Positions 31,096 through 38,309 of a stretch of 64,000 bases of DNA are shown one piece after another (position 1 is the stretch's first letter; every line of letters begins with the position of its first letter). The stretch is from Gammaproteobacteria bacterium. Its GTDB lineage: Bacteria > Pseudomonadota > Gammaproteobacteria > DSM-16500. The notes beneath the pieces are model-generated. The model did not search any database. It was given only the letters and a program-made list of their open reading frames with translations, and was not told the origin of the DNA. The stretch is from assembly GCA_014132615.1 (NCBI GenBank), contig BMAH01000015.1:27976-91975 (forward strand). The letters run 5' to 3'. Position numbers and translations under genes: made by a program.

Positions 31096-31530
31096 ATGAA
31101 AAAATTATTAGTCATTCTAACTGCTATGATGTGCAGTCATGCAATTGCTGCAAAAGAAGAAGTTTATACTAACAAAGCTCCCCAGCCCATTGGTGTTTAC
31201 TCTCAAGCAATTAAAATAAATAATAATATCTATATTTCTGGTCAAATACCGGTTGATCCACTTACTGGCGAACTTATTCAAGGTGATTTTAAAGCCCAAA
31301 TCAAACAGACGTTTATTAATATCCGCGAAATTGCTCAAGCTGCAGGCGCGGGAATAAATGATATTGTGAAAATGACAATTTATTTAACGAATTTAAATAA
31401 TTTTTCTATGGTAAATGAAGTCATGCTGGAAGTATTTACTAAGCCTTACCCAGCTAGAGCGGTAATTGAGATTAAATCGCTTCCTAAAAATGCCCCTGTG
31501 GAAATAGAAGCAATCATACAAAAAAGTTAA
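31096..31530 (+). CDS. Exported RidA/YjgF family protein
   Basis: A 144-residue protein with a signal peptide (about residues 1-19, ending AIAA) in front of a complete RidA domain. Landmarks are PQPIGVYSQAIKINN, ISGQIPVDPLTGEL, the Arg in PYPARAVIEI and the final VEIEAI. RidA proteins hydrolyse reactive enamine/imine intermediates in the cytosol; an exported form implies a periplasmic or moonlighting role. AGGAAG precedes the ATG. It ends 3 bases from the convergent LysR gene. Confidence 0.9.
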   Translation: MKKLLVILTAMMCSHAIAAKEEVYTNKAPQPIGVYSQAIKINNNIYISGQIPVDPLTGELIQGDFKAQIKQTFINIREIAQAAGAGINDIVKMTIYLTNLNNFSMVNEVMLEVFTKPYPARAVIEIKSLPKNAPVEIEAIIQKS

Positions 31531-31533
31531 TTA

Positions 31534-32448
31534 CTAATAGTTTACATGAGGGAAATTGTCTTCTTTTATTTTTTCTTTGATAAAATCGATGAATGCGCGT
31601 ATTTTCTTTGGTAAAAATGCTTTATCAGAATATAACAGATAAATATAAGAACTGGGCTTGTTAATGGTGGGTAAAATTTCAATAAACTTACCAGTATCGA
31701 GCTCATTTTGAATTAAATAATCTGGCATTCTTCCTATCCCTGCACCAAGAGAAATTAATTGTTTTTGTACTAGTAAGCTATCTGCTTTAATCACATTGCT
31801 TAAAGGAAGATTAATAATTTGCTTATTTTTATAAAAAGCCCACTGTGGATTAACGGCATTGGCATTATGATTAACTGAGGTGATGCATCGATGATTTTTT
31901 AAATCAGTTAATATTTTTGGTAATTTTTTATTTTTAAAATAGTCAGGAGTGGCGCAAATTACTCTTTTAAATTCTTTGATGGTTAACATGCGTAGACTAG
32001 AATCTGCTAATTGATTAGCAATTCTAAAAGCAAGATGGTAATTATTTTCTACCAAATTCTCATTCATATTTGATAAAGAAAGAGAAATATTTATTTTAGG
32101 GTAGCGTTCTGTAAATTCATGTAAAATTTGTGGTAAGAATTCAATGCCAAAATCAATAGGCGCCGTTATTTTAAGAGAGCCTTGTATAGCACTAAAATCA
32201 TTTTTAAGGTTCTCTACTGCTTCATCGTAATGCTCTTCAATCAAGCGGCAAGATTCAAAAAATTGCTTACCCGCCTCGGTTAAGACTAATGAGCGTGTGG
32301 TGCGATGTAATAATTGACTTCCCAATTGCTGCTCTAATTTTTTTACATGGCGGCTTAATTTTGCTTTTGAAATGCCTGTTTTTCTGGCTGCCTCAGAATA
32401 ATTATTCGCTTTTACAACGGCAACAAATGATAAAGCTAATTCAATCAT
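31534..32448 (-). CDS. LysR family transcriptional regulator
   Basis: A 304-residue LTTR. The N-terminal winged helix-turn-helix is clear (NNYSEAARKTGISKAKLSRH, then LEQQLGSQLLHRTTRSLVLT), and the rest is a periplasmic-binding-like effector domain (ITAPIDFGIEFLPQILHEF). It lies back to back with the oxidase-desaturase unit, the usual arrangement for an LTTR and its target, so it is probably their regulator. The effector is unknown. Confidence 0.9.
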   Translation of the reverse strand: MIELALSFVAVVKANNYSEAARKTGISKAKLSRHVKKLEQQLGSQLLHRTTRSLVLTEAGKQFFESCRLIEEHYDEAVENLKNDFSAIQGSLKITAPIDFGIEFLPQILHEFTERYPKINISLSLSNMNENLVENNYHLAFRIANQLADSSLRMLTIKEFKRVICATPDYFKNKKLPKILTDLKNHRCITSVNHNANAVNPQWAFYKNKQIINLPLSNVIKADSLLVQKQLISLGAGIGRMPDYLIQNELDTGKFIEILPTINKPSSYIYLLYSDKAFLPKKIRAFIDFIKEKIKEDNFPHVNY

Positions 32449-32462
32449 AACTACCTAATTTT

Positions 32463-32484
32463 ATTGTCTCAAAAATGGAACAAT
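32463..32484. promoter_or_regulatory. Candidate LysR operator
   Basis: ATTGT and ACAAT form an inverted repeat spaced by 12 bases, and a further ATTGT occurs at 32503-32507. They lie in the gap between the LysR gene and the oxidase gene, where LTTR sites normally occur. LTTR boxes are imperfect inverted repeats of about this size. The assignment is by position and symmetry only. Confidence 0.4.
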
Positions 32485-32559
32485 ATATTATCACAAAAGT
32501 CTATTGTTATCAAAATAAAATCAATCAATAATGCTTTTTTCAAATTTTTACGAGTGAAA

Positions 32560-33594
32560 ATGGCTATGTTCAAACGAATTCAAGAATTAATTTATACATC
32601 AAATCTAGATGAGGTTAACTTAGAATGCATTGATTTATATAAAAATATAAATGAGCTTAGCCGGCAAGCTTTTTACGATAAAGATGAAGCCGCGCGCTTA
32701 GCTGTGCACCGTATTTTGTATGTAATTAACTTAGCTCACTTAGCAATTTCGTGGGAATTACCAGCAAAAAACCTGATGCATCCATTTATTTCTTCTATTA
32801 AATATTTACTTGAAAAACATTGGCAGCAGTCAGAGCAAAGTAAATATGATCATATATTATCTGATATACCTGCAGTAGAAAATTTCCCAGCATGGGTTAA
32901 GCAAAAAGTGGCAGAGCATGCTTCTAATGAATTACACCCACTATTCACCTTCCTGCGTGATGCAGCAACCTTTGAACAAATGCGTGAATTCTTTTTCCAA
33001 GAAACACCACTGGAAATGCTTTTTGGAGACATTCTTGCTTTTATGTTGCCGGGTGTTTATGGATCAATAAAAGTTGAATTTTTAAAAAATTATTGGGATG
33101 AAGTAGGGCATGCTGAGGATCATAGAGTTCATAGAAACCTTCGTGCTAAATTAATGAATACAGTACAAATACCTATTAATTGTTATGTGCAAAATATTGA
33201 ATTACTCATTTGTGAAGAGCTTGAGCTAATCAATATGTATCTTAGTTTAGCTACTAACCGCCCTAAACAAAGTGAATTAGTTGGCGTCATGCTAGCAACA
33301 GAATTGATGATTCCTAATCGATTTCAATATTCAATTAAAGGTTGGCAACGTGTTGGGCTCAAGGAAGATGATTTAGATTACTTAATTGAACATACTTCAG
33401 TTGATCAAGCCCATTCAGAAGATTGGTTAAATCAGGTTGTTATGCCTATTTTAATTAATAATCCTGCTGCTATGTCTGAAGTAGTGCTAGGGATTTTTCG
33501 CAGGCTTTCGATTGCAATGTCTGTATTAGACCGTCTTTACAATAAAATTCAAACAACAGAGACAGCATGTATAGGTAAATTTAAGAGAAAATAA
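32560..33594 (+). CDS. Haem-oxygenase-like di-iron redox enzyme
   Basis: An all-helical protein of about 344 residues resembling the iron-containing redox enzyme family (haem-oxygenase-like di-iron oxidases, relatives of PqqC, TenA and UndA). Candidate ligands are in YWDEVGHAEDHRVH (near residues 176-190) and the downstream EHTSVDQAHSEDW (near 280-292), an E-x2-H ... D-x2-H spacing as in this family. Known members carry out oxidative decarboxylation, N-oxygenation or C-C cleavage. The start is uncertain: the frame opens at TTG 32464, but ATG 32560 or 32566 is more likely. The desaturase gene begins one base after the stop, so the two are translationally coupled. Confidence 0.7.
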   Translation: MAMFKRIQELIYTSNLDEVNLECIDLYKNINELSRQAFYDKDEAARLAVHRILYVINLAHLAISWELPAKNLMHPFISSIKYLLEKHWQQSEQSKYDHILSDIPAVENFPAWVKQKVAEHASNELHPLFTFLRDAATFEQMREFFFQETPLEMLFGDILAFMLPGVYGSIKVEFLKNYWDEVGHAEDHRVHRNLRAKLMNTVQIPINCYVQNIELLICEELELINMYLSLATNRPKQSELVGVMLATELMIPNRFQYSIKGWQRVGLKEDDLDYLIEHTSVDQAHSEDWLNQVVMPILINNPAAMSEVVLGIFRRLSIAMSVLDRLYNKIQTTETACIGKFKRK

Positions 33595-33595
33595 A

Positions 33596-34567
33596 ATGTA
33601 TAAAAAGGTAATTATCACGAATGCTAATACGGCGAGAAAGTTATTATCGGATAATGATAAAAATACTATCATTCAGCTTGAAAAGATATCGCCATGGCGA
33701 AGTAGTTTTCTCTATATGCAAGTATATGTAGCTATTGCTATAGCGATATTTATAGCAGTAACATTATCGAATTCCCTAATAACATTGCTAGCAATTATCT
33801 TTATTGCAGGCCGGCAACACTCTTTGTATATTTTAAACCATGATGCTAGCCATAATACTTTATTCACTACTAAGAAAATAAATAAGCTAGTTGCCACTTT
33901 TTTTTCAAATCTAGTGATGTTTCATCATCCAGAAGCTTGGTCTTATATTCAGTGGCGCCGTGTTCATTTAAAGCATCATCAGTATTTGTTTACAGAGGAT
34001 GATCCAAATTACGTAGGCAGGAAAGCGGCGGGAGATACAGAAAAAAATTATACTTTTTTGCAATTATTAATGGTTTGTCTATTGGCTGGACCACAAGCAA
34101 TTAAACTGTTTTTTTTCGGAAAGCAAGATTACGTCAACCCAAAAATATTTAAATTTAGTAGGGGTAGTATTAATCATTTGGCTTCTCTTTTTTTACCATT
34201 TAGGAATGACCAGGAGATGGAAAAGGAAAGATGCATGAAATTATTATTTTTTTCAGTTACCTTAAGCTTTATTGTCTATTTTGATGCGGGGAAGTTGTTT
34301 TTAATTTTTTGGATTGTGCCAATGTATTCCTTTTATCCTATGATATTAAAATTCCATGATTTAACAGAACACAATTGGAATACATGTTCCAATGATCTTA
34401 ATGCTAACACACAGTCTACTAAAAGAAATGTTATTTTTAAATTGCTATTCAGCATTTTACCTCGAGGATTTCATAGAGAGCATCACATGTTTCCTAAGGT
34501 TTCTGTTGTTAATTTAACAAAACTTAATTATTTATTATATGGAAATGCAAAAAGGTCTAATAAATAA
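33596..34567 (+). CDS. Membrane fatty-acid desaturase family protein
   Basis: A 323-residue membrane protein with the three histidine boxes of the desaturase/hydroxylase family: HDASH near residue 82, HLKHH near 121, and HREHH near 298, plus HDLTEHNW near 257. Two hydrophobic helix pairs flank the boxes. These enzymes use a di-iron centre to desaturate or hydroxylate acyl chains or related lipids. It is coupled to the oxidase just upstream and probably controlled by the divergent LysR protein, suggesting a joint pathway. Substrate unknown. Confidence 0.85.
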   Translation: MYKKVIITNANTARKLLSDNDKNTIIQLEKISPWRSSFLYMQVYVAIAIAIFIAVTLSNSLITLLAIIFIAGRQHSLYILNHDASHNTLFTTKKINKLVATFFSNLVMFHHPEAWSYIQWRRVHLKHHQYLFTEDDPNYVGRKAAGDTEKNYTFLQLLMVCLLAGPQAIKLFFFGKQDYVNPKIFKFSRGSINHLASLFLPFRNDQEMEKERCMKLLFFSVTLSFIVYFDAGKLFLIFWIVPMYSFYPMILKFHDLTEHNWNTCSNDLNANTQSTKRNVIFKLLFSILPRGFHREHHMFPKVSVVNLTKLNYLLYGNAKRSNK

Positions 34568-34653
34568 ATTTATTTTGCTGTAATCAGTTGCTTAATACTT
34601 CCTGAATTTTTAATATAGCTTACTTAAAAATAAGTCATTAATTAAGGATAATT

Positions 34654-35598
34654 ATGCAAAGGAATAAAAGGCAAAGAGTTAATTCTAGTCAACAGAATAG
34701 GTTGAATGACTTTGAAAGGCTTCCCCAAGAAGTCCTTTTAAATGTATTCCGCTTTTGTAAAAAAAGTGATTTAGCGCATTTAGCAGCCGTTAGTAAAAAA
34801 ATAAATCCAATTTCAAATGATGATCAGTTATGGGTAGATAATGTAATTACTGGGGCAATTTTAAAAAAAATGAATATGAGCGCTAAAGATCTTTATCGTT
34901 ATAGAAAGTTATTTTTAGATGGAAATTATGCCCAGGCTATGGATGAGAAAACTTTTAAAGACACATTAGTGCGATTAGCCAAGCAATGTGAAGGATTGGA
35001 TTTTGGTGCAACAATAATGCCTGGTTTAGCGAATAACCTTAATGTTGGATACCCAAAATTATCGTATCATACGACTCGAGGAATGCCTCTTGCAATAGCA
35101 AATACAATCGGTTTTTTTAGCAACATGTCTGATGAGGATAAGAAGCAAATTAACTCACCTAAATTAAGCTCTACTAATTTGATGGAGTACATGCATGCAA
35201 TGTTAACAAGTACTTCTATTTCAACGTACAATGGATCAAAGGAACATAAAAGGGCGAAATCGGCGATAAAAAATAATCCTTGTGCTATTATTTTTTCAAA
35301 TGATTGTAATGAGCTGAAACAAATATTGAATATAGTAAAAACGTTAAGTGAGGAAGAAGGGTTAACCAGTTTTCCACTAATTTTTGTTGTGACTAGTGAT
35401 ATGGAAATATTAAGCGATAAAGAGCAATTCAACATTCCTGTGGTAGGGTTTATAGAGCAAAATAGTAAGTCAAATTATTTATGTGCTGTCAGCGCTTATA
35501 GAGAAGTATTAAACCGCCTTAATCAAATAAAAAAAGACCTTCCTTTTGAGCCATTGTCACTGATGTCCACAATAACAAATTTTATTATGGGTAAATAA
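34654..35598 (+). CDS. F-box protein, candidate ubiquitin-pathway effector
   Basis: A 314-residue protein with a eukaryotic-type F-box at residues about 19-60: ERLPQEVLLNVFRFCKKSDL followed by AHLAAVSKKI and DDQLW, with the conserved L-P, V-F, D-L, V-S-K and L-W positions. F-box proteins dock on Skp1 in SCF ubiquitin ligases; bacteria lack Skp1, so the target must be a host. The rest (residues 90-314) would be the substrate-binding part; it is unrecognised, with a Rossmann-like alternation near residues 210-290. The N-terminus MQRNKRQR is basic. AAGGAT precedes the ATG. A palindromic repeat follows the stop. Confidence 0.85.
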   Translation: MQRNKRQRVNSSQQNRLNDFERLPQEVLLNVFRFCKKSDLAHLAAVSKKINPISNDDQLWVDNVITGAILKKMNMSAKDLYRYRKLFLDGNYAQAMDEKTFKDTLVRLAKQCEGLDFGATIMPGLANNLNVGYPKLSYHTTRGMPLAIANTIGFFSNMSDEDKKQINSPKLSSTNLMEYMHAMLTSTSISTYNGSKEHKRAKSAIKNNPCAIIFSNDCNELKQILNIVKTLSEEEGLTSFPLIFVVTSDMEILSDKEQFNIPVVGFIEQNSKSNYLCAVSAYREVLNRLNQIKKDLPFEPLSLMSTITNFIMGK

Positions 35599-35610
35599 TT
35601 GTTGTAGCTC

Positions 35611-35660
35611 TGATCAGATCTGACAGCTTTCTTACTTATTAAAGCATAGCTGTCAGATCA
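35611..35660. repeat. Palindromic intergenic repeat, copy 2
   Basis: It begins with the same TGATCAGATCTGACAG core as the copy at 4510. GATCTGACAGCT (35617-35628) pairs perfectly with AGCTGTCAGATC (35648-35659) over a 19-base loop. It lies just after the F-box gene. The loop differs from copy 1, which suggests a mobile or spreading palindromic family rather than a recent duplication. Confidence 0.75.
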
Positions 35661-35952
35661 TGTTAACTGGAAAATTTAATCAGAGAGATAGTTCATATCA
35701 ATGTCAGGCTTTTCTTCACTTACAATTACAATTAAATTGCCCGGATTCATTTTCGCATTGCTTGAGCGGTATCTTGCATGGTTGGATTTTGGATGGTGCC
35801 TACATTACATTGACAGATGAAACCAGTAAACATGATTATGCTCTGATACTATTTATATTTACATAGTATCAAAAATAATCTGGCAATATTAATTCTCATC
35901 AAGGTTTAAAATCCTGCGCAAATTGAAAATAAATTTGCACGGTAATATCCTG
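35661..35952. other. Intergenic region after the second palindrome
   Basis: About 290 bases lie between the palindrome and the end of 35953-36876. An open frame of 68 codons starts inside the palindrome (ATG 35660) and ends at 35866, but it has no ribosome site and no recognisable family; it may be a leftover of an older gene. A weak hairpin GCAAATT / AATTTGC lies near 35920-35940. I see nothing else. Confidence 0.3.
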
Positions 35953-36876
35953 CTAACGTCTAACTAATACCCTCGCTAGTTCTTGTTCTTGAGCTTTGCG
36001 CTCATTTTTGATCCTTTCATATCGTTTATTGTATTCTTGCATTTTTGTCGACTCGGTTTTAGTCATTTTGTCTAAATGCCTATTTAAAACGACTAATTGA
36101 CATCTAATTCTTGCAGATTTGCCTTCTTTTAATAATGGGTTTTTAAGTTTAGCTTCAAGTTTATTTTTTCTTTTCTTGCATTCATCCACTGTTAGAGTTT
36201 CAATTTCTAACCATTTATTTGATTTTTCGCTGTATTTATTGGTTAATAAATTGGAATTTTGAGTGGTTAAAGAAGTAATATAGTCATCAGTTAATTCATC
36301 AAGATGAGCTTGTACTTTATTCTTCAATACATTTATTGCTTCTTTATCTAGATCATTCTTAACAAGTCTCTTAGGATAATTATTCAATTCATCACAAATC
36401 CAGCGTAAAGTACTTTTAATTTCGACTGGAGCTATTTTATTATGCAAATAATGAGTTAATTTTTGTATCACACTGGTTGCCTTTACATTTTTATTAATGT
36501 CATTTAATGCTATTTCAATTTCCTTTTTAGTGTCTTCTTGTTTTTTAAACGGATTTTCTGCTTGCGAAGTTGATGGTTGCGTAATAGGTGCGCTTACTGT
36601 GGAAGTTAATGGTTGCGTAATAGGTGCACTTACTACGAAAGCAGCTGGCTGAGTGGATTGAGCAAGCGCATTGAAAATAGAGGGTGTATTGGATGTAGAG
36701 CTAGTAGTATTAGTAGTATTATCAGTAGAAGAGTCGGCGCTATTGGGGACGGCCCTAGCTGGTGACGGTGTATTGACTTCTGCTTTTTTTCTACTAAAAA
36801 AAGGAAGAGAAGATGAAATAGATTTAACCCATGCTCTTAACCGTCTAAAAGGTCTTAACCATCTAAAAATTGCCAC
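35953..36876 (-). CDS. Ser/Thr/Pro-rich and coiled-coil protein
   Basis: A 307-residue protein with no known family. It starts with a basic amphipathic stretch (FRWLRPFRRLRAWVKSISSS). Residues about 35-110 are low-complexity Ser/Thr/Pro/Asn with a 12-residue tandem repeat around VSAPITQP, and the C-terminal 190 residues are charged helices ending in Arg-rich coiled coil. The basic start could target membranes or another compartment. No ribosome site is strong. It lies in the F-box accessory block. Function unknown; a secreted protein is one possibility. Confidence 0.6.
   Translation of the reverse strand: MAIFRWLRPFRRLRAWVKSISSSLPFFSRKKAEVNTPSPARAVPNSADSSTDNTTNTTSSTSNTPSIFNALAQSTQPAAFVVSAPITQPLTSTVSAPITQPSTSQAENPFKKQEDTKKEIEIALNDINKNVKATSVIQKLTHYLHNKIAPVEIKSTLRWICDELNNYPKRLVKNDLDKEAINVLKNKVQAHLDELTDDYITSLTTQNSNLLTNKYSEKSNKWLEIETLTVDECKKRKNKLEAKLKNPLLKEGKSARIRCQLVVLNRHLDKMTKTESTKMQEYNKRYERIKNERKAQEQELARVLVRR
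36566..36637. repeat. 36-base tandem repeat within a coding region
   Basis: Two copies of a 36-base unit (starts 36566 and 36602) differ at a few positions and encode the 12-residue repeat VSAPITQPxTSx in 35953-36876. In-frame length keeps the protein open, so copy number may vary between strains. Confidence 0.75.
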
Positions 36877-36974
36877 TTTTTATCACCCCTATTTTTTTAT
36901 GAATAATATCAAATATCTCTTAAAATATTCTTAATTTTAGGGGATTTTTATATCAATAGGATCAATCTAAAAAA

Positions 36975-37010
36975 ATCCCGTATTGATGGGAGATAAATTC
37001 AATACGGGAT
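36975..37010 (-). terminator. Terminator of the Usp gene
   Basis: The perfect 12-base stem ATCCCGTATTGA / TCAATACGGGAT has a 12-base loop. Read on the minus strand, the stem is followed by a run of seven T. It lies 26 bases beyond the stop of 37036-37467. Confidence 0.85.
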
Positions 37011-37035
37011 AACTCGTCCTTTTACTCAGTGATTA

Positions 37036-37467
37036 TTATAATTGTTCTAATTGGTTAATATTCTTAATTTGTGAATAATCTCGTAAGTTTTTGAAAAATA
37101 AGGAACGTTGTAACTCTTTGATTTGTTGGGCGCTGGTTAAAATAAAGTTGGAGCCCAGTTTATTTGCAAGTCTTAACACTTCCGTACGCATTTTCCCTGA
37201 AATTAACCATTGATCTTTTTTGGCCACGTTTAAATGTTTACCAACGTGGGTTAAGGATTCTTTGGCTTCATCGTAATATTTTTCTACTAACATACCCATA
37301 GAAGGGATATTAAAATAACAGGTTGGTAAGCGTGGAATAACGTGAACTAAACTTAGCTTGATACTCATTTTAGGAGTAAAGTCAGCACTTAACGCTTTTT
37401 TAATTTGGCTAACTTCTTCATCTGTAATAGAATTGGTGACGATAAGAACTTGTTTTCTACTCTCCAT
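37036..37467 (-). CDS. Universal stress protein (UspA-like)
   Basis: A 143-residue Usp-fold protein. It opens with the first beta strand KQVLIVTNS, has a second strand in IKLSLVHVIP, and the later helix-strand pair MRTEVLRLANKLGSNFILTS that precedes the nucleotide-binding loop in Usp proteins. The G-x2-G-x9-G-S/T ATP motif is not clear, so it is probably a non-ATP-binding member. Usp proteins accumulate in stress and growth arrest. It lies downstream of the FixJ-like regulator on the same strand, after a structured gap. Confidence 0.7.
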   Translation of the reverse strand: MESRKQVLIVTNSITDEEVSQIKKALSADFTPKMSIKLSLVHVIPRLPTCYFNIPSMGMLVEKYYDEAKESLTHVGKHLNVAKKDQWLISGKMRTEVLRLANKLGSNFILTSAQQIKELQRSLFFKNLRDYSQIKNINQLEQL

Positions 37468-37555
37468 AGCTGCTCTCTCCGACCTTTTTTTGCATTTATT
37501 TTTTAGTGAAGGATACTAATCATCTCACTAATGAACGCTAATAAAAATTAGGAAA

Positions 37556-37629
37556 AAGCCATAGGGAGGCCCTTGAATTCACCTAAGTGCCTCAGGGTTA
37601 GTCCCATCAGGAAAGCACTAACTTGGCTT
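37556..37629 (-). ncRNA. Possible structured RNA or complex terminator
   Basis: On the minus strand three stems can form together: outer AAGCCA/TGGCTT (37624-37629 with 37556-37561), inner GTTAGT/ACTAAC (37617-37622 with 37597-37602) and GAGGC/GCCTC (37589-37593 with 37566-37570), giving a three-way junction ending in GGCTTTTT. The stretch is less AT-rich than its surroundings. It could be the fixJ terminator, the leader of the Usp gene, or a small RNA. No known RNA family was recognised. Confidence 0.35.
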
Positions 37630-37657
37630 AGATAGGAACATTTTGTATTAAATTGCT

Positions 37658-38296
37658 CTATTCTTCCTCAACTTCCTCCTCTTGTATGCTATTAGTGAGA
37701 ACTAATTTCACTAATTCAGGAACAGATTTCACACCCATTTTCTTCATAACTGAAGCGCGATGAGCTTCGACAGTTTTAAGAGAAATTTTTAATTCTGCAG
37801 AAATAACTTTATTTGGTTTGCCTGCAACTATACCTTGCAACACTTGTACTTCGCGTGGAGAAAGCAAGGCAAATTTAGCGCGTGCTTGTGCACTTTCTTG
37901 GCGTTTTTCTCTATTTGCCTTGTCAATGCGTAATGCTTTGTTAATGCTTTCTAATAACACTTGATCATTAAAAGGTTTAGTTAAAAAATCAATAGCGCCT
38001 GCTTTCATAACACGTACTGCAAGCGGTACATCGCCATGACCACTAATGAAAATAATAGGTAGTGTCGGTAAGCCTTGTTCATTTAAGCGGCCTTGTAATT
38101 CAGGTCCACTCATGCCTGGCATACGCACATCTAGTAATAAACATCCGTGTTGTTGTGAATCGTATTCTTCTAAAAATTCCTGCGCGCGCACAAAGGTTTT
38201 TACTTTTAATCCTATGGATTCGATTATCCAAGATAAAGATTCAACCATTGCATGATCATCATCAATGATATACACAATAGGTTCTAACGTTGACAT
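37658..38296 (-). CDS. FixJ/NarL-type response regulator
   Basis: A 212-residue regulator. The receiver domain has the acidic pocket IIDDD, the phospho-acceptor Asp in GCLLLDVRMPG, Thr/Ser in IFISGHGD, and Lys in FLTKPF. The C-terminal LuxR-type helix-turn-helix is LSPREVQVLQGIVAGKPNKV followed by SLKTVEAHRASVMKKM. The order and spacing are those of FixJ/TodT-type regulators. The open frame extends upstream into the kinase gene, but the true start is the ATG after AAGGAG at about 38296. The C-terminus is an acidic EEEVEEE tail. Paired with 38310-39881. Confidence 0.9.
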   Translation of the reverse strand: MSTLEPIVYIIDDDHAMVESLSWIIESIGLKVKTFVRAQEFLEEYDSQQHGCLLLDVRMPGMSGPELQGRLNEQGLPTLPIIFISGHGDVPLAVRVMKAGAIDFLTKPFNDQVLLESINKALRIDKANREKRQESAQARAKFALLSPREVQVLQGIVAGKPNKVISAELKISLKTVEAHRASVMKKMGVKSVPELVKLVLTNSIQEEEVEEE

Positions 38297-38309
38297 AAGA
38301 CATGCTCCT

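Noticed and set aside
35660..35866. Open frame of 68 codons after the second palindrome
   Set aside because: Its start lies inside the palindrome, there is no ribosome site, and the product resembles nothing known. Kept only as a remark on the gap.
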